Shown here one piece after another: positions 1 through 7,463 of a stretch of DNA of 7,926 nt. A program made the position numbers and the translations under genes. A model generated the notes under the pieces. That model was not told the DNA's origin, did not search any database, and was given only the letters and a program-made list of their open reading frames with translations. Source of the DNA: CAYFVR01 sp964346545 (GTDB taxonomy: Bacteria > Desulfobacterota > Desulfobacteria > Desulfobacterales > Desulfococcaceae); the NCBI GenBank assembly GCA_964346545.1, contig CAYFVR010000230.1:1-7926 (forward strand), given 5' to 3'. Positions within the stretch are counted from its first letter, which is position 1. Each line of letters begins with the position of its first letter.

Positions 1-26
1 ACTGGAGTGCTATCGTAGGGAGAAAT

Positions 27-55
27 CCCCCCTGCCCCCCTTTAAAAAAGGGGGG
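27..55. repeat. C6/G6 palindromic intergenic repeat at the recB 3' end
   Basis: The sequence shows two C6 tracts (27-32 and 35-40) separated by TG, then TTT, a run of six A, and G6 (50-55). CCCCCCTTT at 35-43 pairs perfectly with AAAGGGGGG at 47-55 around an AAA loop; the first C6 tract could compete for the same G6. C-run/A-T core/G-run elements of this look are common dispersed intergenic repeats in several bacterial groups; that this is one of them is from memory and cannot be tested with a single copy. It starts a few bases past the probable native recB stop (62-64), so it may also act as a 3' structure of the recB transcript. No U-tract follows on the minus strand, so it is not a canonical intrinsic terminator. 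As the sequence reads, the recB frame runs into it and takes its stop codon (42-44) there. Confidence 0.55.
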
Positions 56-3000
56 TTCTGATTACCCGATCAGTGCCTCCCGCAATCCCTCCACCAACGC
101 CACTCCCCGGCCGATCCCAAAACACCCCACTGCCATCCTCAACATCCACCCCCCGCAAAAACACGTACGCCACGCCGCCGAAATGCGTTTCGTAGTCGTA
201 CCCATCCAGCCGCGTCCGCAGATACTGATCCAGCGCCACCGCATAGATGTGGTATTGCAAAATGTAGAAATGGTCGGCCATTTCGCGTTGGAGCGCCTCC
301 GGGCCGTAATCCGCCACCGAATCGCCGAGATGGTTGGATTTCCAGTCCAGCAGGTACCAGCGGCCGTTGTGGCGGAAGACCAGGTCGATGAAGCCGCGCA
401 TGAAGCCTTTGACGGTGCCGAAGGAGAGCCCCGCCACCCGGGCTGGAAAGTCCGCCGGGACCGCGCCGCCCGCCGCCGGGCGAATCGCTTCGGCCAGCTT
501 TTCCGGCGTCAGCGCCTCCAGCGGGAAGAAGAAATCCATCTCCACCAGACAATCCGTCCCCGGCACCGATGACAGGGAAAACCGCTCCCCCTCCGGCCCT
601 CCAAGCGGTCCCATGGGAACCTTCCGCACCCGCTCCACCATGTCCGTCAACGGTTCCACCCACTCCGGCCCGTAGGCGAAGCGGCGCAGGGTCGCGCCCA
701 CGGTTTCGGAAATCGTCGCCCGGTCGTCCCCTGCGAAGTCGATTTTCTCCAACATGGCGTGGAGGCAGGTGCCCGGCCGCGCCCCCCGGGGAAAGGTGAA
801 AATGGTATGCTTCGTCGCCGGGACGGGCCGGGGCGGTTCCGGGGCGAAGTCCCGGTCCCCCGGATCGATCCGGTCGATCAGATCGGCCGAGGCGGAAGGG
901 TCGCGGACCAGACCGGAAAAGCTGGCGATGCGGAAATCCGAGGATATCCAACCATTGAAACTTCGGCGGGTCAGCGCCTCCTCCGCCTTTCCGTGGGCCT
1001 TGTACGGCACCCCCTCGGCCTCCGGCAGGTCTTGCACGGCGATGACCTCCCCGGCCGCGTCCACCGCCTGGTCCAGTTCGGCCGCGAGCTGGTGATCCTC
1101 CAACCCCTCGAAATAGTCTCCCAGCGGCCCCAGCAGGTCTTCGGCTTCCGCGTCCACACCCGCACCGTGGAACAGCCAGGCCGGCGCGGAGGTCCCCGCC
1201 TCGTTGAGCTTTCCCCAAACGAAATAGCAGCGGTGCCGGGCCCGGGTCAGCGCCACGTAGAGCAGCCGGAGATTTTCCGCCAGCGTCTCCCGTCCGGCCT
1301 GGATTTCGTGGTCCGCTTTCTCCGGGGAGCCCAGATCGATGAACACCTCCCGCCGCTCTCCATGATAGAGGATCGGGTCTCGCGGTTGCGAGCCCTCCCA
1401 GGCGAAGGGACAGAAGACCACCGGGTATTCCAGCCCCTTGCTTTTGTGGATGGTCACCAGCTTCACCGCGTCGGCGTCGCTTTCCAGGCGAAGCGGGTGT
1501 TCCTCCACCCGGCGGCCGGTGTTGCGCCGTTGCTCGTCCAGCCATTTCACCAGCCCGGCCATGTCCAGCCCGGCGGAATTGCCCGCGTGATGGACCAGCT
1601 CCGACAGGTGCAGCAGGTTGGTGCAGCGACGTTCCCCGTCGGGCAGCGCCATCAGCCGGGGCAGGACCCCCGCCTCCCGCGCCAGCGCCCGGAACATCCG
1701 GATAAAACCGCTGCGCCGCCAAAGCTGGCGCCAGGCGTTGAACCGGTCCAGCCATGATTCCCAGCGGGTCTCGTCGGTTCGCAACGCCTCCAGCCCGGCG
1801 CCGTCCACGCCCATCATGTCGGACGCCAGGGCGGAACGAATCCGGCGTTCGTTCCGGGGCGCGGCCGCTGCGGCCATCAGCCGGCCCAGCTCCTCGGCTT
1901 CGTGGGTGTCGAAGATGTCCCCCGTGCCGTGGAGCACCGCCGGGATCCCCAACGCGAACAGCGCCCGCTGAACGTGCCCCGCCTCTCGGTTGGTTCGCAC
2001 CAGCACCGCGATATCGCCGGGCGCCAGCGGCCGTTCCCGTCGCGCTTCTTCCTTTCCCTTCGGCGGCGCGTCCACCACGGCCTCTCCTCGGTCGGCCCGG
2101 TCCAGCAGCCGAGAAATCTCCGCGGCCGTCGCGGTCGGAAGGGCGTCCCGCGCCGCGCCCTTGGTCATTTTGGGCGGGGCCTTGCCGCTTTTCCATTCCC
2201 CGCCGGCCACCCGCCAGATTTGGAACGGGGCCGCCTCGTCCTCCGAGAGCCGAAGAAGTTCCCGGTCGGGACGATCGGCCGGGTCCACCGGTTCAAAGGG
2301 GATGTCCTCGAAAATGAAGGCCCGGTCCCGGGCCTGGAAAACCGTGTTCACCGCCGCGACCAAATCGGGCTCGGAGCGCCAGTTGCGGCCCAGGGTGTAG
2401 GCCGCGTCGGCCTGGTCCTTGGCATGGAGATAGGCGAAGATGTCCGCGCCGCGAAACCCGTAAATGGCCTGCTTGGGATCGCCGATGAGGAACAGGACGT
2501 GGTCCGGGCCGCCGAACAGGGTGTGGAAAATTTCGTACTGGACCGGATCGGTATCCTGGAATTCGTCGATGAGCGCCGCCTGATACCGCCCCCGAATCCG
2601 CTCCGCCAGGGCCGGGCCGCCGTCCAATTTCCCCTCCTCCCGGAGAGCGTTTCGGAGATGGACCAGCAGGTCGTCGAAGGACATCACGTTTCGCCGGCCC
2701 TTGCGCCGTTCCAGCTCCTCCCGGGCCCAGGCCAGAAAATTGACCTGGAGCAGCGTCAGCCGGCGATCCATGGCCTCCACCATGGCCGAGCGGGCCGCCT
2801 CCACCGCCGCGCAGGCGTCGAAGACCGGATGGGCGGGCGGGGTTTTATCTTTGTTGGTCCTGGAGGCGAGCCATTCGGGCGTGAAGCGGGCCACGTCATC
2901 GGGCATGGGAGACAGGGACGGCCCTTCCGCGAGGAAGGCGTCCATGGCCGTCGGCATTCGGGCCCGGATGTTTTTGTTGTAGCCGGTTCCCTTGAGATTT

Positions 3001-3734
3001 TTGCCGGCAACCGCGTCGTTGACGGCCTGGATCGCTTCCGCCCCGTGATCCGCCCACAACGCCGCCAGCGCCTCGAACGCCTCCCGCCAGTCCGCCTCGG
3101 CGCTTCCGGGATCGGGCGGCGGCGCGGGTTCGGGCATGAGGTGCAAATCGGGATGGGAGATGTACCGGCCGAGATTTCCCAAAAAGCTCTCGGGACCGGT
3201 GACCGATTTCCGGCGAATATGCTCCAGAAAGGCCGGGGATTCCTCGTAAAAATGATTCCGCCAGAAATCGGCGGCCAGCTCGCGGAAGAGGTCGTCTTGG
3301 GATTGGACCAGCTCCGTGTCGAAGAGCGCCCCGCTTTCGAAGGCGCATTCGGCGAGCATCCGGTTGCAGAAGCCGTGGATGGTGAAAATGGCCGCCTCGT
3401 CGAAATCCCGCACCGCCGCCCGCAGCCGCCGCAGCGCCACGTCCGTATCCGGCCAGTTGTCCGATTCCGCCAACGCCCGCAGGACCGGATCGCCGTCCTT
3501 TTCCGCCAGGAGAAAGCCGATGGCCTCCCGCAATCGGCCGCGGATTCGGCCTTTCAGCTCTTCGGTGGCGGCCTCGGTGAAGGTGACCACCAGCAGCCGG
3601 TTGATGGGAATGGCGGATTCCACCACCAGCCGCAACACCAGGGCCGCGATGGTGAAGGTCTTCCCGGTTCCGGCGCTGGCCTCGATCAGATTGGTCCCGG
3701 ACAACGGAGTCCCGGCGATGTCGAAACGGTTCAT
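42..3734 (-). CDS. recB: RecBCD helicase-nuclease subunit RecB (3' end probably frameshifted)
   Basis: RecB is the 3'-5' SF1A helicase and the nuclease subunit of RecBCD, which degrades and resects double-strand ends and loads RecA after Chi. As read it has 1230 residues (E. coli RecB has 1180). Visible motifs: Walker A ASAGTGKT (19-26), motif Ia VVTFTEAATEEL (~49-60), FTIHGFC around H120, Walker B IDEFQDT (D390/E391), GDPKQAIYGFRG (418-429), GRNWRS (449-454), TIHKSKGLEYP (761-771) and LYVALTRAR (825-833). The C-terminal RecB-family nuclease has H992 in GTCLHAMLE, D1117 in GFIDLVF, and D1130/K1132 in LLDWKSN. The spacing of the last three matches E. coli D1067/D1080/K1082, so both activities look intact. 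The start is supported by AAGGA four bases upstream of ATG. It lies 140 bp downstream of recC on the same strand, so co-transcription is likely. The last ~20 residues are glycine-rich and unlike RecB, while another frame reads a RecB-like end stopping at 62-64 (see the frameshift entry). Confidence 0.95.
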   Translation of the reverse strand: MNRFDIAGTPLSGTNLIEASAGTGKTFTIAALVLRLVVESAIPINRLLVVTFTEAATEELKGRIRGRLREAIGFLLAEKDGDPVLRALAESDNWPDTDVALRRLRAAVRDFDEAAIFTIHGFCNRMLAECAFESGALFDTELVQSQDDLFRELAADFWRNHFYEESPAFLEHIRRKSVTGPESFLGNLGRYISHPDLHLMPEPAPPPDPGSAEADWREAFEALAALWADHGAEAIQAVNDAVAGKNLKGTGYNKNIRARMPTAMDAFLAEGPSLSPMPDDVARFTPEWLASRTNKDKTPPAHPVFDACAAVEAARSAMVEAMDRRLTLLQVNFLAWAREELERRKGRRNVMSFDDLLVHLRNALREEGKLDGGPALAERIRGRYQAALIDEFQDTDPVQYEIFHTLFGGPDHVLFLIGDPKQAIYGFRGADIFAYLHAKDQADAAYTLGRNWRSEPDLVAAVNTVFQARDRAFIFEDIPFEPVDPADRPDRELLRLSEDEAAPFQIWRVAGGEWKSGKAPPKMTKGAARDALPTATAAEISRLLDRADRGEAVVDAPPKGKEEARRERPLAPGDIAVLVRTNREAGHVQRALFALGIPAVLHGTGDIFDTHEAEELGRLMAAAAAPRNERRIRSALASDMMGVDGAGLEALRTDETRWESWLDRFNAWRQLWRRSGFIRMFRALAREAGVLPRLMALPDGERRCTNLLHLSELVHHAGNSAGLDMAGLVKWLDEQRRNTGRRVEEHPLRLESDADAVKLVTIHKSKGLEYPVVFCPFAWEGSQPRDPILYHGERREVFIDLGSPEKADHEIQAGRETLAENLRLLYVALTRARHRCYFVWGKLNEAGTSAPAWLFHGAGVDAEAEDLLGPLGDYFEGLEDHQLAAELDQAVDAAGEVIAVQDLPEAEGVPYKAHGKAEEALTRRSFNGWISSDFRIASFSGLVRDPSASADLIDRIDPGDRDFAPEPPRPVPATKHTIFTFPRGARPGTCLHAMLEKIDFAGDDRATISETVGATLRRFAYGPEWVEPLTDMVERVRKVPMGPLGGPEGERFSLSSVPGTDCLVEMDFFFPLEALTPEKLAEAIRPAAGGAVPADFPARVAGLSFGTVKGFMRGFIDLVFRHNGRWYLLDWKSNHLGDSVADYGPEALQREMADHFYILQYHIYAVALDQYLRTRLDGYDYETHFGGVAYVFLRGVDVEDGSGVFWDRPGSGVGGGIAGGTDRVIRTPLF
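101..113 (-). other. probable 1-bp frameshift near the recB 3' end
   Basis: In the open recB frame the protein ends VFWDRPG followed by SGVGGGIAGG..., running into the intergenic repeat. In the frame one base away, directly after the same DRPG, the sequence reads VALVEGLREALIG and stops at TAA (62-64). E. coli RecB ends similarly: a RPNAG-like stretch, then a short amphipathic helix (ALMDEMF). Removing one base around the C4 run at 105-108 or the neighbouring T104 (plus-strand letters) would give a ~1223-residue RecB with a family-like C-terminus. Next to a homopolymer this could be a sequencing or assembly error, which the nearby scaffold gap makes plausible, or a real indel. The change lies after all catalytic residues, so function may be little affected either way. 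Confidence 0.65.
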
Positions 3735-3818
3735 GGTTTCCTTGCCGTTTTAAAAATGGTGATGGCGTTTCGGCGCAATACCGTTCATTTTGGAATTTCA
3801 AATGGGCAATCGTGCCGG

Positions 3819-3853
3819 ATTGACCCGGGGCGTATGCAATACGCCCCGGCAAT
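3819..3853. promoter_or_regulatory. strong hairpin in the recC-recB spacer
   Basis: CCGGGGCGTAT (3825-3835) and ATACGCCCCGG (3839-3849) form a perfect 11-bp inverted repeat with a 3-base loop. ATTG/CAAT (3819-3822 and 3850-3853) extends it beyond a 2-base bulge. It starts about 20 bases past the recC stop and ends about 85 bases before the recB start. On the minus (recCB) strand no T-run follows the stem; T5 lies on the plus-strand side (3853-3857). It is therefore a poor intrinsic terminator for recC and has a terminator-like form only for plus-strand (antisense) transcription. Possible roles are intercistronic mRNA stabilisation, partial attenuation of recB relative to recC, or a protein-binding palindrome. 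The structure is certain; the role is inference. Confidence 0.6.
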
Positions 3854-3874
3854 TTTTCCTCAATGGGATTGCGT

Positions 3875-6800
3875 TCAGGCGGAAAAACCATCCAGATGAT
3901 CGGTCAGCGGGCCGAATACCCGCGTGACCATTCCTTCGAAATCCGGGCCGATGGGGTCTTCATGGGCGAAGCAGCGGGTGAAATAGGGGGACTGTTCCTT
4001 TTCGCCGGAATAATATCCGCCTTCCCACTTGCTTCGCGCCTTCTGGAGGGCATAATCGGCCTCCTTCCTTTTTCGGAATCGGTGGTCGGCGTATTCCCAC
4101 CCCGATTCGGGAAAAAACGGCAGCGGACGTTTCAGCCCCTCGGCGTACAGTCCCAGGAGCGTCATGAGGTATCCTTCCGGTTCCGCCACGGGACGGAATC
4201 CGAAGGACGTGCCGCCGTCGCCGATGACCCGGGTGGCTTTGGGAAGGCCATCGCCGCCGCAGAGGTTCAACAGCAGATGGTCGATCCAGGCGGCGATGTA
4301 GTCCTTGCCTTTCAGCTTGGCGGGCCGGTGGCGGACCATGGCCTCGGGATAGAGATTGCCAATCCGTCCCGACAGCCGGAAGCCGTTGCCGGACCAGCTC
4401 ACCGGCAGCGGGTCCAGCGATCCGCCGGCGATGTGCGGCCGGACCCGCCCGGCCAGATCTTCCACCGCCGTGCGCACCTGGTCGAAGGCCACCGTCCCCA
4501 CCGTCCCGTGGGGCAGGGCTCCGGCGGCCCGCAGCGTCTTGAACCGTTCTTCCAAAGATTCATCCCGCAGGCGGCGGTGGAGCAGATCGGCTTTGAGGCC
4601 GTATCCGCTCAGCGCGTCCACCTCGAAGGGCTCGTCCTCTTCCACCAGTTCCTCGTCGGCCTCCAGAAAAACGTCCAGCCGCTGGTTCAGCAAAAACCGG
4701 GCGGGATCGCGAAAAAAGCGGCCCAAGACGGCCACGTCCAGATCGAAAAAGGCGGGTTCCGGGTCCGGCAGCGATTCCGGGAGGAAGGGGGCCGGGGGCG
4801 TCCGGTCCGCCTGCAACCGGCGGGCGGTTTTGCAATTGTCGTCGGAAAAGCTGAAAAAGCGGGGTTTCGAACCGTTCTCCACGGGGCGGAAATAGGCCGG
4901 ACTGAAGGCTTGCAGGGGATGGCGGAATTCGATCCGGTCCCGCAGCAGGTCGCCGCCGCCCGCGTCCCGGAATCCGGCGGCGATCACGTCGGTCAGCTCG
5001 CTCACCAGCACCGAAGGCGGCATTTCGGTGTTGTCCCGGATGTTCTGTCCCACGTAGCTGATGTAGAGCTTGTCCCGCGCGGAGAGCAGCGCCTCCAGAA
5101 ACAGATACCGATCGTTGTCCCGGTTGGTCCGGTCGCCCGGCCGAGGTTTCTGTGCCATGAGGTCGAAGCTGACCGGCCGGTGGGGACGGGGGAAATCCGA
5201 GGAATTGAGGCCCACCAGGGCGATGACCCGGAACGGAATGCTCCGCATGGGCAGGGTGCGGCAGAAGGTGACGCCGCCGGTGATGAAGCCCGCGCCGAAG
5301 GGGTCCTTGTCCAACTCCTTGGCCAGATAGGCCCGGAGGACCGCCGCTTCCAGGGGCGCGTCCAGCCCGGCCGCTTCCGATCCCTCGGATAGGTCCACCA
5401 GAGCCTGGCGCACGAGCTGCACCTCCCGCTCGGTCTCCTCTTCGGGCAGAAAAAAGGCGTCCAGCAGGGCCTCCAGCGCTTCGGCCCATTCCGCCGGGGG
5501 CCGGGGCGTTTCCATCTCCCGGAGCCGGGTGAACAGCGCGTCTGTGAAGGCGAGGAACGGCCCCAGCGCCGAAGCGGCGTTGCCCTCCACCCCGTCCAGC
5601 GGCAGGATGTCGCCGAACATCCGTTCCGCCTCGCCGGGGCGCATGGCGTAGCCCAGCAGCAGCCGGTCCAGGCCGGCGCGCCAGGTGTGATCCCCGATCT
5701 CCGGCAGGCCCAGTTCCGCCCGGTTTTCGGCGTCGATGCCCCAGCGGATGCCCGCCTCCCGAATCCAGCCCCGAACCGCCTCCAGATCGGCGGCGGATTC
5801 CAGCCCGAAGCGGCGGCGCACCGGCGGGGATTCCAGCAGGTCCAGCACCCGCCCGGCCCGGAACCGGCCCCCTGCCATGTTTAGCAGCTCCAGAAAGGTG
5901 GAGACGACGTGGCTTTCCTCCCGGATTTTCCGGTCGGCGATGCTGAACGGAATCCGCCGTTTATCGCCGTAGTCCCGGTCGAAAACGGCCTGGATGTAGG
6001 GCGCGTATTGCTGCACCTCCGGGATCATCACCAGCACGTCCCGGGGGCGAAGCGCCTCGTCTTCTTCGAACATGGCCAGCAGGCGGTCGTGGAGCACCTC
6101 CACCTCCCGCATGGGGCCGTGGCAGATGTGAATCTGGACCGAATCGTCCGCCGGGTCCACCGGCGTTTTCCGGGCCTCGCGCTCCTCCGGGTTCAAGGGC
6201 TCGTTTTCCGACCCGTCCTCGNNNNNNNNNNNNNNNNNNNNNNNNNNNNNNNNNNNNNNNNNNNNNNNNNNNNNNNNNNNNNNNNNNNNNNNNNNNNNNN
6301 NNNNNNNNNNNNNNNNNNNNNGGCGTCCGGCCGTTCCCGCAGGTGGAAAATGTCCGATTGCAGGGCCGTCAGCAGGGAGGTTTCCTCCGGGGCCAGGTCG
6401 AGTTCGGCGTGTTCGAACCGCCGGGCGGCCTCGGCGCTTTGGGGATTGGTGATGTCCACGATCAGCTCCAGGAAATCCCGCCCCATTATGCCCAGGGAGG
6501 CCAGCAGCCGGTTGCCCTGGAGCAGGTGCAGATGGGCCTCGGGGATTCCGGCCGCCTCTCCCCGGGCGGAAAAGCGCCGTACTTCGGGTTTGGACAGGAT
6601 GTTGCCCCAGTATCCGTGGGTCGGGTTGAGCAGAAACACCCGCACGGGAATTCGCCGGGAGAGGGCCGCGAACATTTCGATGTGGAAGGGGGGCAGGGCG
6701 GAAATGCCGAAGATGGACAACCGTTCCGGCACGCCCTTTTGGATCAGGTCGATGTTCGGATCGGCCAGTTGGTTTTGGACCTCGACGGCCAGATCGGCCC

Positions 6801-7332
6801 GGTGCCGCTGATCGATTTCTTCCGCCATGGCCCGCCACAGGATCGCCTGCCAGTTGTCCGGTTCTTCGCCCCGGTCCCATTTGCGGATCATGTCGGAACG
6901 GTAGATGATGTACTGATCGAACAGGTCGGCGATGCGTCCGGCAAGCTGGAACCGACGCAGGCCGTCGTCGTCGCGGCGAAGGTATCGGCGAAGCGGGGCG
7001 AATTCCGGCCGGTCGTGGAAATCGGGCAACATGCGCAGGACCCGCCACACCGTTCGCTCCCGGGCGAAGGGGTCCTTTTCGGGCAGATCGTCCACCAGTT
7101 TCCGGAAGACATCCTTGTACAGAAAGGCGTTGGGCAGCGGGAAGACCACGTTGGCGCAGATGCCGTGATACTTGGCCAACTCCATGGAAACCCACCGGGC
7201 CATGCCGAGGCTCTGCACGATGATGGTTTCCGGGGCCATGGGATCGGTGAGGAGCGTTTCGCCCAGCGCGTCCGCCAGCGCCGCCGCCAGAATTTCCATC
7301 CGGTTGCCGGTGTGGAGATGAAAGAGGGTCAT
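3875..7332 (-). CDS. recC: RecBCD subunit RecC (interrupted by assembly gap)
   Basis: RecC is the non-catalytic subunit with inactive helicase-like and nuclease-like folds. It splits the duplex ahead of the RecB and RecD motors and scans the 3' strand for Chi. Residues 1-337 (6322-7332) begin MTLFHLHTGNRMEIL and include VQSLGMARW, FPLPNAFLY, DLFDQYIIYR (136-145) and FGISALPPFHIEM, all aligning with E. coli RecC. The second half (3875-6220, 781 residues) carries REVEVLHDRLLAMFEED, SGIRWG-like GIRWGIDAENRAEL, HTWRAGLDRLLLGYAM, MRSIPFRVIALVGLN, FDLMAQKPRPGDR and DRYLFLEALLSARDKLYISY, and ends at TGA (3875-3877). No Walker A is present in the N-terminal half, as expected. The two visible parts total 1118 residues against 1122 in E. 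coli, so little is missing. They lie in different frames across the N run, which reflects the gap placeholder and not a pseudogene. Only a weak GGA precedes the ATG. It is the upstream gene of the recC-recB pair. Confidence 0.95.
6222..6321. other. assembly gap (100 N) inside recC
   Basis: Exactly 100 N, the conventional size for a gap of unknown length. The upstream recC part ends ...FHLRERPDA and the downstream part resumes EDGSENEPLNPEEREARK. In E. coli the matching stretch is the variable linker between the SDILEL-like helix and the conserved CHSPQREVEVLHD block, about 28 residues. Here 33 linker residues are already visible, so the missing segment is probably short. To keep recC open, the true missing length must be 2 modulo 3, given the single real base at 6221; 100 does not satisfy this. 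Confidence 0.95.
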
Positions 7333-7344
7333 GGGGATTCCGGG

Positions 7345-7374
7345 TTGCGTCGGGGAAGGGGAAAAGGCTATATT
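7345..7374 (+). promoter_or_regulatory. candidate sigma-70-type promoter for the zinc-ribbon gene
   Basis: TTGCGT (7345-7350) and TATATT (7369-7374), separated by 18 bases, resemble -35 and -10 hexamers. They lie in the 131-bp divergent region between recC and the plus-strand gene. Transcription would start near 7381, leaving a leader of about 80 bases. TATATT stands out as an AT-rich island in GC-rich surroundings. This is judged by eye from two hexamers only. I found no comparably convincing promoter for recC on the other strand of the same interval. Confidence 0.35.
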
Positions 7375-7450
7375 TTCCTGGAGATCGTCGAAATCGGCGG
7401 CCTCCGGGGATTCGAAAGAATAATCCCGCCATCCATACCATGTTCCAACC

Positions 7451-7456
7451 GGAAGG
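7451..7456 (+). promoter_or_regulatory. ribosome binding site of the zinc-ribbon gene
   Basis: GGAAGG lies seven bases before the ATG at 7464, good Shine-Dalgarno spacing. It decides the start of the plus-strand gene, whose first codons immediately encode the CxxC zinc-ribbon half. Confidence 0.7.
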
Positions 7457-7463
7457 AAAACCC

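Noticed and set aside
139..2196. 685-codon minus-strand frame inside recB
   Set aside because: Off-frame reading of recB, dominated by G, R, A and P; the helicase and nuclease motifs are all in the recB frame.
3775..3801. Possible minus-strand promoter for recB (TTGAAA, 15 bases, TATTGC)
   Set aside because: The 15-base spacing is too short and the -10 match is poor; recB is more simply co-transcribed with recC.
1902..3899. 665-codon plus-strand open frame antisense to recB
   Set aside because: The translation has no recognisable domain and is rich in R, G, P and H, as expected from the complement of GC-rich codons. The minus-strand RecB is unambiguous across the same bases.
3863..5392. 509-codon plus-strand open frame antisense to recC
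   Set aside because: Shadow of GC-rich recC, with no family-like motifs and no ribosome binding site of note.
7407..7427. GGGATT/AATCCC inverted repeat in the zinc-ribbon gene leader
   Set aside because: Six base pairs around a 9-base loop is weak and likely by chance; no riboswitch or operator pattern recognised.
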